Positions 1 through 7,972 of a DNA stretch of 64,000 nucleotides are shown piece by piece. The translations under genes and the position numbers were made by a program. The notes below the pieces were generated by a model. It did no database searches. It was not told where the DNA came from and saw only the letters and a program-made list of their open reading frames with translations. Each line of letters begins with the position of its first letter. The stretch's first letter is position 1. Source of the DNA: Delftia tsuruhatensis (GTDB lineage Bacteria; Pseudomonadota; Gammaproteobacteria; Burkholderiales; Burkholderiaceae_C); NCBI RefSeq assembly GCF_903815225.1, contig NZ_LR813084.1, positions 4,674,001 through 4,738,000 on the forward strand, in the 5' to 3' direction.

Positions 1-3000
1 ACCCTGCTGCCCACCGGAAAAATCCGCCTGGCCTGGCATGTCATGAACGGCAGCCCGCGCGCGCTGGGCAACAACACGGACAACTCCATGCGCGTTCTCG
101 ATGAGGCCCATCGGGCCCGTTTTCTCACCTTCGTGGCCAGCGAACTCGGCGCAAGCGGAATGACCCCCACCCACCAGATGGTGAAGAGGGCCGATGAATA
201 CATGCGAGGGCCGCTGAACATCAACAGTCCCTGGGCCGCCATCCCCGGGCAACAGGAGCGTCCGTTCCTGGGGTGCCGGCGTAACTACCACATCCTGCTG
301 ACCGATGGTGGCTGGAACCAAGACAGGGCCAATACCTCACCCACCAACTATGACAATGCCGATCACGATTTTCCCGACGGCACCCTCTACCGCGCCACCA
401 ATGCCCAGACCCGGCTCTACCGCGATGCGGAGGCCGCCTCCTCGATCGCCGACTGGGCCTTCATGAGCTGGGCCAGGCCACTCCAGGACCCGGCCCGCCT
501 GCAAGGCAGCGTCAGGCCATCGGCCGAGTACCGCAATGCCCCGCGCACCGAGACCTTCACCAACCGGGCCAGCGGGGCGTCCGCCACACTGGACAAGTAC
601 TGGAACCCGCGCTTCGACCCCGCCACCTGGCCGCACATGGTGACCTTCACCATCGGGTTCAGCGATGAAGCCCTCCCCCAGAACAACTACCGCAGCAGCG
701 ACAACACCCGGGCAGGAAGAATCACGGCCCCCACCTCCCTGGTGCCCTACGGCCATGACGGCAATCTGGCCGACTATGCCAACGGCACATTCACATGGAA
801 GGCCACAAGCGCCGACCGTGGCCACGACATGTGGCACGCCGCCCTCAACGGCCGTGGGCAGTTCTATGCCGTCAACCGCAGCGCAGACCTGGCAGCCGCC
901 TTCCGCCAGATCGTCCAGCAGATCAACGCCGAATCCGAACCCGACCGCAGCTCCGCCGCCACCAGCGGCTCCACCAATACGCGCAACGCCGTGGGCCTGT
1001 ACACCGCCCACTACGACCCCCAGCAGGCATGGAAAGGCTGGATCACCGCCCGGACCATCGCGCCCCCTGGCAACAGCACGGGTACGGGCACAGGCACCGG
1101 CTGGAGCGCCCACACTGCCGACCAGCTCGATGCCCTTCCCAATGTCGACAACCGCACCGTCCTGACCTGGAATGACAGCCCCGGCCGGGGCGCGCCGGGC
1201 CAGGGTGTTCCCTTCCGCTGGACCTCCCTGAATGCAGCGCAAAAGGCGCACCTGGGCCAGAACAGAGGCACCCCCGACGGCCATGGCGAGAATCGCCTCA
1301 ACTACCTGCGCGGCGAACGCGGCATGGAAGGCACGGGCAGCCCGCCCCGCTACACCGCCACCCGGCCTTTTCGACAGCGCCAGTCGCGCCAGGGCGACAT
1401 CATCAACTCCGCCATCTGGTACACGGGCGCACCCTCCAGCCTCTACCCCACGCAGGACTATATGCAGTTCGCCCAGACCCGCCAGGGACGCACCCCCATG
1501 CTCTACGTGGGCGGCAACGACGGCATGCTGCACGGCTTCTCCGCCCTCGACGGCTCCGAGAAGCTGGCCTACGTGCCCCGGGGCGTGATCCCCAGCGCGG
1601 CCCAGCCCCCCGGCTTGGCCCAGCTCACCGAGCCCGGCTACGACAATCGCCACCGCTACTTCGTCGACGGCTCGCCCATGACCGGCGACGTGAAGATCGC
1701 CAGCCAGTGGAAGACCCTGCTGGTGGGCACCCTGGGCGCCGGTGGCAAGGGCTACTTCGCGCTGGACGCCACCGATCCCGCCAACTTCGGCGAAAGCAAT
1801 GCCGCCTCCCTGGTGCTGCTGGACCGCAGCCTGCACGCCAGCGAAACCTTCCCCGCCAACTGCTCCTTACTGTCCGACGACCAGGCCCGCAAGCGCTGCG
1901 AGGAGGACAAGGACATCGGCCATGTCTTCGCCCCGCCCGTGCTGGATGACTCCAACCCCCAGCGCACCACCCAGATCACCCAGCTGAACGATGGCCGCTG
2001 GGCCGTGGTCATGGGCAATGGCTACAACAGCCACAACGGCCGGGCCGTGCTGCTGGTCCAGTACCTGGACCAGGGCCGCGAGCTGCTGCGCCTGCAGACG
2101 CCGGCCGGCACGCCGGGCAACGGCCTGTCGGCCCCGCGCCTGGTGGACATCAATGGTGATGGCCGGCCCGACGTGGCCTATGCCGGCGACCTGCTCGGCA
2201 ATCTGTGGAAGTTCCTGATCGCCAGCGACGATCCATCCAAGTGGGAGACGGCGTTTGGCGGCAAGCCCTTGTTCACATTGTTCGATCCGGCCACCGCTGC
2301 CTTCGACACGCAATCCAAGTCCATCACGGCCGCCCCCACGGTACGCGCCAACGACCGCCGGCAGGTCATGAAGAACTCTGCGGGCCAGGATGAGAACCTG
2401 GCCGTCGGCGGCATGATGGTCGCCTTCGGCACGGGCCGCAACGTGACGGTGCAGGATCCCGGCAATGAGATGCCCGGCACCATCTACTCCATACTGGACA
2501 GCACCCGCTACAAGCAAACCGGCGGCGGCGCCCGCGTGGAGCCCTGCCAAGCCACCGATGCCATCTGCAAGCTGCGCCCCGATCAGACGCCCAGGCCCGT
2601 GGCCTCCAGCGAACTGATCGACCTGACCCGGGGCACGGGCGCCCCAGGCGCAGGCCACAGCAGTGACCGCAGCTTCTGGCAAGTCAACGGCGGGGGGGTG
2701 AACTGGACCACGCACCGAGGCTGGCGCTTTCGCCTTCCCGTGCTCCATGAGCGCCTGCTCAAGCCCATGGCCTTCTTCGACAGCAGCAACATCCTGGCCA
2801 TCCACACCCAGGTTCCCCCGCGGGGCGCGATCGATGGCGGCCCCGCAGGCACGCAGGAAACCTGCAATGCCACGGCGGTCGACGGTGAACGCCAGTTCCT
2901 GACCCTGCTCAACATCATGGACGGCAAGCGCCCTTCGGTGCAGGTCATGGACACCAATGGCGACGGCGTCTACAACGCCGCCGACGGGAACATGCATCGC

Positions 3001-3138
3001 ATGACGGTCTCCAAGGGCGCCCAGACGCAGATCATCCAGGGCGAGCGCATCGTCATGAAGGGCGACAAGGACGAGGAGAACATCCTGGCCCGCATGCCCG
3101 AGCAACCGGCCCGCCCCAGCTGGCGCCAGCTCCAGTGA
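1..3138 (+). CDS. pilY1: PilY1-like type IV pilus tip/assembly protein (5' end outside window)
   Basis: The reading frame is open from base 1, so the N-terminus lies outside the window; the first internal ATG is at 43. Near 286-320 there is a von Willebrand A-like strand (YHILLTDGGW). The C-terminal half is the PilY1 beta-propeller, recognisable from GGNDGMLHGFSALDG near 1510 and GDLLGNLWKF near 2190. Two calcium-loop motifs are present, DINGDGRPD at 2146-2172 and DTNGDGVYN from 2950. In the family, PilY1 sits at the pilus tip or in the outer envelope, promotes pilus extension and mediates adhesion and surface sensing, with calcium controlling retraction. No other pil gene is visible downstream, so the minor-pilin genes that usually accompany it must lie to the left. 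Confidence 0.9.
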   Translation, partial: TLLPTGKIRLAWHVMNGSPRALGNNTDNSMRVLDEAHRARFLTFVASELGASGMTPTHQMVKRADEYMRGPLNINSPWAAIPGQQERPFLGCRRNYHILLTDGGWNQDRANTSPTNYDNADHDFPDGTLYRATNAQTRLYRDAEAASSIADWAFMSWARPLQDPARLQGSVRPSAEYRNAPRTETFTNRASGASATLDKYWNPRFDPATWPHMVTFTIGFSDEALPQNNYRSSDNTRAGRITAPTSLVPYGHDGNLADYANGTFTWKATSADRGHDMWHAALNGRGQFYAVNRSADLAAAFRQIVQQINAESEPDRSSAATSGSTNTRNAVGLYTAHYDPQQAWKGWITARTIAPPGNSTGTGTGTGWSAHTADQLDALPNVDNRTVLTWNDSPGRGAPGQGVPFRWTSLNAAQKAHLGQNRGTPDGHGENRLNYLRGERGMEGTGSPPRYTATRPFRQRQSRQGDIINSAIWYTGAPSSLYPTQDYMQFAQTRQGRTPMLYVGGNDGMLHGFSALDGSEKLAYVPRGVIPSAAQPPGLAQLTEPGYDNRHRYFVDGSPMTGDVKIASQWKTLLVGTLGAGGKGYFALDATDPANFGESNAASLVLLDRSLHASETFPANCSLLSDDQARKRCEEDKDIGHVFAPPVLDDSNPQRTTQITQLNDGRWAVVMGNGYNSHNGRAVLLVQYLDQGRELLRLQTPAGTPGNGLSAPRLVDINGDGRPDVAYAGDLLGNLWKFLIASDDPSKWETAFGGKPLFTLFDPATAAFDTQSKSITAAPTVRANDRRQVMKNSAGQDENLAVGGMMVAFGTGRNVTVQDPGNEMPGTIYSILDSTRYKQTGGGARVEPCQATDAICKLRPDQTPRPVASSELIDLTRGTGAPGAGHSSDRSFWQVNGGGVNWTTHRGWRFRLPVLHERLLKPMAFFDSSNILAIHTQVPPRGAIDGGPAGTQETCNATAVDGERQFLTLLNIMDGKRPSVQVMDTNGDGVYNAADGNMHRMTVSKGAQTQIIQGERIVMKGDKDEENILARMPEQPARPSWRQLQ

Positions 3139-3295
3139 CCCGACTCCCCCACAGGGGGCCTCTTCTTCGCGGGGCGGCCTGCTCCAAACAAGGCTTGGTC
3201 ATTCATCAACCTGCAAAGCGCAATGCAAGGGTGCTGCCGCAGCAGAATCAGCCTGGCAAGCATCGCGATGGGCTGTATGGCAAAAGTGACTCGCT

Positions 3296-4216
3296 CTAGC
3301 GAGGGGTCAGAAAAAATCGGCGCTGACGTCCCGTGTAGATCTTCGCCATGATCACGCTATCACCAGCGCCACATTGATCCACAAGCACCCTGAGCTTGCC
3401 GAGCGAATTCACCTTGTGGATTCGCGTCAGATGCTGGAAGCGCCGGATCTCATGCGAAGTGCATGCGCGCCGAGCCGTGTCAAGCAGACCGTTTCTGTCG
3501 AGAAGGCGGAGGTTTTCAGGGTGGATCAACGCCATCAAACTTTCAATCTTGGAGATCTTCTCCAGCAGATGGGCCAGAGCATCCTCCTGCGTCAACACGC
3601 CGAACCGTTTCCACGCAGGCTCATGATGGAACAGCCGATTGCGGAAATCACGTACCGTCGAAACAAGATCATGGACGTGAGTCAGCATGGTTGCCGCTTG
3701 TGAACTCGGCCAAGGGCCGGCGAAGACTGCGCCCAGGCGGCTGGGCCAAATCAAGCCATTGCCCATGAACTCATGACTCAACATGAATCCCCATGTCGAA
3801 AACTCCGTCTTGGCTATCACACCATGGTGATTCGGCGCGATATGGCCGGTGACTCCATATCGGATGCGTTGCTCGGCAACGAATTTCCGTGCCGCCTTGG
3901 CAAAATTGTCACGTACCGCCTGAACCGGATGCGGAGGCAAGGCACCTCGGACAAAGGAGCGGTACCGAAGCCTCGCGCCTGACCACCAGAAATTTCCCAA
4001 ATGTGCCCGGAGCGCCCTGTCGATCGCGTTGCGCAAGGTGATCTCAGCCGCTCCGATGACAGGATAGATTGCGCCGCTCACATGGGCATTCCAGAGATAG
4101 GCGCCCATCAGTTCGATATCATTCGCCGGCTGAAAAACGCTCTGGTAGCTGTTGATTCGCTCATTGCTGATAAGTTGATCGATCAGGATCGGGCGGTATT
4201 GAAGCGTTGTCGGCAT
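3296..4216 (-). CDS. Abi-family (Abi_2/AbiD-F-like) HEPN protein
   Basis: A 306-residue protein. Residues 34-75 carry the family signature (ELMGAYLWN, then AAEITLRNAIDRAL), and residues 192-200 read RNRLFHHEP, the RX4H motif of HEPN ribonucleases. Abi_2 proteins are phage-defence abortive-infection factors thought to cleave RNA and stop growth of infected cells. The gene has a strong ribosome site (GGAGGGG, 4219-4225) just before ATG 4216. It is alone on its strand, has visibly lower G+C than its neighbours, and lies opposite a candidate ncRNA starting about 90 bp upstream. That layout resembles AbiF-type HEPN proteins paired with a structured RNA. The family is secure; toxicity and phage protection are inferred. 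Confidence 0.85.
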   Translation of the reverse strand: MPTTLQYRPILIDQLISNERINSYQSVFQPANDIELMGAYLWNAHVSGAIYPVIGAAEITLRNAIDRALRAHLGNFWWSGARLRYRSFVRGALPPHPVQAVRDNFAKAARKFVAEQRIRYGVTGHIAPNHHGVIAKTEFSTWGFMLSHEFMGNGLIWPSRLGAVFAGPWPSSQAATMLTHVHDLVSTVRDFRNRLFHHEPAWKRFGVLTQEDALAHLLEKISKIESLMALIHPENLRLLDRNGLLDTARRACTSHEIRRFQHLTRIHKVNSLGKLRVLVDQCGAGDSVIMAKIYTGRQRRFFLTPR

Positions 4217-4270
4217 TTCCCCTCCTCAGGCCCTCGACTTGTTCCTTGAGCAGCGGCAGAACACGCCTGT

Positions 4271-4299
4271 TTGACAGGCCCGGTTGCCCACTTTAGAAT
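4271..4299 (+). promoter_or_regulatory. Near-consensus sigma-70 promoter of the candidate ncRNA
   Basis: TTGACA at 4271-4276 and TAGAAT at 4294-4299 are separated by exactly 17 bp, matching consensus at 11 of 12 positions. Initiation is expected near 4306. The -35 box lies inside a palindrome, GCCTGT-TTG-ACAGGC (4265-4279), which could be an operator. The same TAGAAT -10 box precedes the tRNA-Ser gene in this window, as suits a stable-RNA promoter. Confidence 0.8.
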
Positions 4300-4305
4300 G
4301 CATCC

Positions 4306-4400
4306 CAGGTTGGTGAAGAGTTCCAATGGGTGCAAGCCTAAGACCCTTCATGTAAGACCTAAAAATTCCACCCCGGCCTTGAGCCGGGGTTTTCATTTGT
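4306..4400 (+). ncRNA. Candidate structured small RNA divergent from the Abi/HEPN gene
   Basis: An about 90-nt transcript is bounded by a near-perfect promoter and a strong intrinsic terminator. Nested pairings can be drawn by eye: AGGT 4307-4310 with ACCT 4357-4360, TGAA 4314-4317 with TTCA 4347-4350, and GGGT 4328-4331 with ACCC 4343-4346, followed by the terminator stem. An alternative pairing is TTGG 4310-4313 with CCAA 4323-4326. The only internal reading frame is a 9-codon one at 4326 (MGASLRPFM) with a weak GAAGAG ahead of it, so a leader peptide cannot be excluded. Structured RNAs have been reported beside abiF-type genes; this RNA could be the partner or antitoxin of the HEPN protein. 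Its transcription is strongly predicted; the pairing is inferred. Confidence 0.65.
4371..4396 (+). terminator. Intrinsic terminator of the candidate ncRNA
   Basis: A perfect 7-bp GC stem, CCCCGGC/GCCGGGG, with a CTTGA loop is followed by TTTTCATTT. No protein gene reads into it on the plus strand, so it most simply ends the small RNA that starts near 4306. Confidence 0.8.
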
Positions 4401-4721
4401 ACCTGCTCGCATGTGCTCCTGATACGCCAGTTGCCGCCCAGGGCTTGCAGGCCTTTCCGACGTTCACGCGGCACTGGGGCATGGGCCTTGGCGGCGCACT
4501 GCGCCTTGCGATCACCAGCGCGCAAAGCCAACGCGGGTTCGTCAAAGTGCATCACACGCTCTAGCCTGTGCAGTCTTGCACAGTAGTCCGGAGCCAGCGC
4601 ACCCCGAAGTGCGAGAGACTGCGCTCAGAGACACCTCGCACTGACTGCGGATGTGGCGTACCTGATTGTTGCAACGATGACTCCAGGGCAAGGTCCCAGT
4701 CCCCGGAGCCCGTGGCAGGCA

Positions 4722-4747
4722 TGAAAAAAGGCCCCGAAGGGCCTTTG
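4722..4747 (-). terminator. Intrinsic terminator of the BMP ABC transporter operon
   Basis: On the minus strand AAGGCCC-TTCG-GGGCCTT is followed by a run of T, about 20 bp after the stop of the receptor gene. The UUCG tetraloop is typical of strong terminators. Confidence 0.8.
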
Positions 4748-4766
4748 CAAGCAGCGCGGCAGGCGC

Positions 4767-5927
4767 TTACTTGGCGCCGGGCACCATGCCTTCGATGCCG
4801 TTGACATAGAAGTTGATGCTGGTCAGGAAACCCAGGTCGCCGACCTGGCCCGCGGGCAGCACTTCCTTGCCGGTGTTGTCCTTGACGGGGCCGGTCCAGA
4901 CGGCGAAGCTGCCGTCCTTGAGGCCGTCGCGCGCCTTGGCGACCTTGTCCTTGATCTCCTGGGGCACGTCGTCGGCGATCTTCAGCAGGTCGATGGCACC
5001 TTCCTTGACGCCCCACCAGAACGAGCCGCCCTGCCACTTGCCGTCCAGCGTGTCCTGGGTGACCTTGCTGTAGTAGGGCGTCCAGTCGATCACGGCCGAG
5101 CCCAGGTGGGCCTTGGGCGCGAAGGCGCTCATGTCGCCGTCCTTGCCGAAGGCGCGCACGCCGCGCTCCTCGGCCGTCTTGAGCACGGCCGGCGAGTTGG
5201 TGTTCTGGTACATCACGTCCACGCCGCCGTTGATCAGCGAGGTGGCGGCCTCGGACTCCTTGGGCGGGGCGAACCATTCGTTGACCCAGACCACCTTGGC
5301 CTTGATGGAGGGATCGACGCTTTGCGCACCCAGCACGAAGCTGTTGATGTTGCGCACCACCTCGGGAATCGGCACCGAGGCCACGACGCCGATGGTCTTG
5401 GTCTTGGTCATGCCGCCGGCCACGATGCCCGCCAGGTAGGCGCCCTCGAAGGTCTTGGTGTCGTAGGTGGCAACGTTGTCGGCGTTCTTGTAGCCGGTGG
5501 CGTGCTCGAACTTCACGTCCTTGAGGTCGGCCGCGACTTTCTGCACGAATTCCTGGTAGCCGAAGCTGGTGGCGAAGATCAGCTTGTTGCCCTGGCCGGC
5601 CATGTCGCGCATCACGCGCTCGGCGTCGGCGCTCTCGGGCACGCTCTCGACGAAGGAGGTCTCCACCTTGTCGCCGAACTTCTCCTGGATGGCCTTACGG
5701 CCCAGCTCGTGCTGGAAGGTCCAGCCGCCATCGCCGATGGGGCTGACGTACATGAAGCCGATCTTGAGCTTCTCGGCCGGGGCCTGGGCAGCGGGCGCGG
5801 CGGCGGGAGCGGGCGCCGCCGCCTCTTCCTTCTTGCCGCAGGCCGTCAGGGCCGCCACGGAGATGGCCGACAGGCCGATCATCTTCACGAGAGTGCGTTT
5901 CAGGGTGCGTTCGCGCGATGCGTGCAT
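4767..5927 (-). CDS. BMP-family (PnrA-like) ABC transporter substrate-binding lipoprotein
   Basis: A 386-residue lipoprotein with signal sequence and lipobox ALTAC (Cys30), then an Ala/Pro-rich tether and the BMP fold starting at KIGFMYVSPIGDGGWT. BMP/PnrA proteins bind purine nucleosides or related nucleobases and deliver them to an ABC importer. An AAAGGA ribosome site precedes ATG 5927. It is the last gene of a four-gene minus-strand operon (ATPase, permease, permease, receptor) and is followed by a terminator. Given the purine catabolic genes nearby, a purine or nucleoside ligand is likely, but the exact ligand cannot be read from sequence. Confidence 0.9.
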   Translation of the reverse strand: MHASRERTLKRTLVKMIGLSAISVAALTACGKKEEAAAPAPAAAPAAQAPAEKLKIGFMYVSPIGDGGWTFQHELGRKAIQEKFGDKVETSFVESVPESADAERVMRDMAGQGNKLIFATSFGYQEFVQKVAADLKDVKFEHATGYKNADNVATYDTKTFEGAYLAGIVAGGMTKTKTIGVVASVPIPEVVRNINSFVLGAQSVDPSIKAKVVWVNEWFAPPKESEAATSLINGGVDVMYQNTNSPAVLKTAEERGVRAFGKDGDMSAFAPKAHLGSAVIDWTPYYSKVTQDTLDGKWQGGSFWWGVKEGAIDLLKIADDVPQEIKDKVAKARDGLKDGSFAVWTGPVKDNTGKEVLPAGQVGDLGFLTSINFYVNGIEGMVPGAK

Positions 5928-5966
5928 GCGTTTGTCCTTTTGTGGTTCTGGAGAGGGTTGAAAGCG

Positions 5967-6887
5967 TCAGGAGCCCGGGTAGAAGGGCTTGCCCAGCGAG
6001 GCCGGCATGTTGGCGCGGATCCAGGCCGGATTGCGCGAGATCAGCACCAGCACGACGATGGTCGCCAGGTAGGGCAGCATGGACAGCAGCTGGCTGGCCA
6101 CCTGCACGCCCGTGGCCTGCAGGTGGAACTGCAGCATGGTCACGCCGCCGAACAGGTAGGCGCCCAGCAGCACGCGCGCGGGGCGCCAGGTGGCGAAGGT
6201 GGTCAGCGCCAGCGCGATCCAGCCGCGGCCCGAGACCATGCCCTCCACCCACAGCGGCGTGTAGACCGTGGAGATGTAGGCGCCGGCCAGGCCGCACAGC
6301 GCGCCGCCGAAGACCACGGCCGCCAGGCGGATGCGGCGCACCGGGTAGCCCAGCGCGTGGGCCGACTGCGGCGACTCGCCCACGGCGCGCAGCACCAGGC
6401 CGGCGCGCGTGCGGTAGAGGAACCAGACCATGGCCGCCACGAGGATCACGGCGCCATAGACCAGGGGGTGCAGGCGAAACAGCGCGTTGCCGACCACGGG
6501 CAGGTCGGACAGCCAGGGCACGGCGAACTTGGGCAGCTCGGGCAGGCGGGCCTGCACGTAGCCCAGGCCCAGGAAGGCCGAGAAGCCCGTGCCGAACAGC
6601 GACAGCGCCAGCCCCGTCGCGTACTGGTTGGTGTTCAGCCAGATCACCAGCACGCCGAAGACGGCGGCCAGCAGCGCGCCCGCGCCCATGCCGGCCAGAA
6701 AGCCCATGGCCGTGCTGCCCGTGTGGACCACGGTGGCGAAGCCGGCGATGGCCGCGCACAGCATCATGCCTTCGGCGCCCAGGTTGACGATGCCGGCCTT
6801 TTCATTGATCAGCAGGCCCAGCGCGGCCAGCGCCAGCACGGTGCCGGCGCTGAGCGTGGAGCCCAGCAGCAGTGCGTAGGATTCCAT
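5967..6887 (-). CDS. ABC transporter permease, BMP/nucleoside type (second subunit)
   Basis: A 306-residue polytopic membrane protein beginning MESYALLLGS, with repeated hydrophobic segments and the branched-chain/nucleoside permease signature around residues 15-45 (LALAALGLLINEKAGIVNLG, then AEGMML). Its ATG overlaps the stop of the upstream permease by one base (TGATG), implying translational coupling. The longer open frame upstream of this ATG overlaps that permease and is not used. With its partner it should form the channel of the importer fed by the BMP lipoprotein. Confidence 0.9.
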   Translation of the reverse strand: MESYALLLGSTLSAGTVLALAALGLLINEKAGIVNLGAEGMMLCAAIAGFATVVHTGSTAMGFLAGMGAGALLAAVFGVLVIWLNTNQYATGLALSLFGTGFSAFLGLGYVQARLPELPKFAVPWLSDLPVVGNALFRLHPLVYGAVILVAAMVWFLYRTRAGLVLRAVGESPQSAHALGYPVRRIRLAAVVFGGALCGLAGAYISTVYTPLWVEGMVSGRGWIALALTTFATWRPARVLLGAYLFGGVTMLQFHLQATGVQVASQLLSMLPYLATIVVLVLISRNPAWIRANMPASLGKPFYPGS

Positions 6888-7972
6888 CAGCGGGCCTCCT
6901 TGACGGCCACAGGCGTGCGCGGCACCCAGCGCAGGCGGTAGGCCACCAGCGTGTCGCAGGCCAGCAGCGTGAACAGCAGGAGGCCCTGGAAGACGCCGGT
7001 CAGCGCCTTGGGCAGGCCCAGGCGCGACTGGGCGAGTTCGCCCCCGATATAGAACATGCTCATGAGAATCGCGGAAAAGATCATGCCCACGGGATGCAGG
7101 CGGCCGACGAAGGCCACGATGATGGCGGCGAAGCCGTAGCCGGCCGGCACGTAGGGCGTGAGCTGGCCCAGCGGGCCCGCCACTTCCAGCGCTCCGGCCA
7201 GGCCCGCGCAGGCGCCCGAGATCAGCAGGGCCGTCCACAGCGCGCGGCGCGAGGAAAAGCCGGCGTAGCGCGCGGCGGCCGGCGCCAGCCCGCCCACCTG
7301 CAGCGCGAAGCCCGCGCGCGTGCGAAACAGGAACACCCACAGCATGGCCGCGCCCGCCAGTGCCAGCAGCAGTCCGATGTTGGTGCGCATGCCCTGCACG
7401 AGCCTGGGTATCTGCGTGACGCGCTCGAAGGTCTTGGTCTGCGGGAAGTTGTAGCCCATGGGGTCCTTCCAGGGCCCATAGACCAGAAAGCCCAGCACCA
7501 GGGTGGCCACGTAGACCAGCATCAGGCTGACCAGGATTTCATTGGCGTTGAAGCGGTCGCGCAGCAGGGCCACGATGCCGGCCCAGACCATGCCGCCCAG
7601 CATGCCGGCCACGAGGATGGCCGGCACGATCCACGGCCCCGTGTTCTTGTCCGCCAGCAGCGCGATGCCGCCTGCGGCCACCGCACCGATCACGAACTGC
7701 CCTTCCGCGCCGATGTTCCAGACATTGGAGCGAAAGCACACGGCCAGGCCCAGCGCGATCAGCAGCAAGGGCGTGGCCTTGACGGCCAGCTCGCCCAGCG
7801 CGTAAGGCGTCTTGACAGGATCCCAGAAGAAGGCCTGCAGGCCGCGCACCGGGTCCTTGCCCAGCAGCACGAACAGGCACACGCCGATCAGCACCGTGAT
7901 GGCCAGCGCCAGCACGGGCGAGCCGTAGGTCCACAGCCTCGAAGCCTGGGGGCGTTGCTCAAGCTTGAACAT
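6887..7972 (-). CDS. ABC transporter permease, BMP/nucleoside type (first subunit)
   Basis: A 361-residue polytopic inner-membrane protein containing VWNIGAEGQFVIGAVAAGG, the hallmark of this permease family. I chose ATG 7972 (MFKLEQRP) because GGGGAGG lies 6 bp upstream; an ATG at 8008 would give an uncharacteristic basic extension. The start overlaps the ATPase stop by 14 bp and the end overlaps the next permease by one base, so the three genes are tightly coupled. Confidence 0.9.
   Translation of the reverse strand: MFKLEQRPQASRLWTYGSPVLALAITVLIGVCLFVLLGKDPVRGLQAFFWDPVKTPYALGELAVKATPLLLIALGLAVCFRSNVWNIGAEGQFVIGAVAAGGIALLADKNTGPWIVPAILVAGMLGGMVWAGIVALLRDRFNANEILVSLMLVYVATLVLGFLVYGPWKDPMGYNFPQTKTFERVTQIPRLVQGMRTNIGLLLALAGAAMLWVFLFRTRAGFALQVGGLAPAAARYAGFSSRRALWTALLISGACAGLAGALEVAGPLGQLTPYVPAGYGFAAIIVAFVGRLHPVGMIFSAILMSMFYIGGELAQSRLGLPKALTGVFQGLLLFTLLACDTLVAYRLRWVPRTPVAVKEAR

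Larger units (their letters stand above)
4217..4766. other. Intergenic region holding the ncRNA unit and a terminator
   Basis: This 550-bp gap has no convincing protein gene. It holds, in order, the ribosome site of the Abi gene, a sigma-70 promoter (4271-4299), the candidate ncRNA (about 4306-4400), a 7-bp perfect hairpin CTGTGCA/TGCACAG at 4566-4583, and the minus-strand terminator of the BMP receptor gene (4722-4747). From 4401 to about 4720 I see only mixed-composition DNA, lower in G+C than the surroundings, possibly decayed mobile DNA. No recognisable transposase or integrase remains. Confidence 0.6.

Noticed and set aside
4226..4555. A 109-residue minus-strand frame in the ncRNA region
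   Set aside because: No recognisable domain, overlaps the promoter, ncRNA and terminator, and composition is not protein-like. A decayed mobile-element remnant is possible but unsupported.
4566..4583. CTGTGCA/TGCACAG hairpin as a terminator
   Set aside because: Perfect stem but no T-run on either strand, and no gene ends nearby; left as an unexplained palindrome.
5106..6941. Long plus-strand frames opposite the BMP transporter genes
   Set aside because: His/Gly/Gln-rich shadow sequence without domains; the minus-strand genes are complete and coupled.
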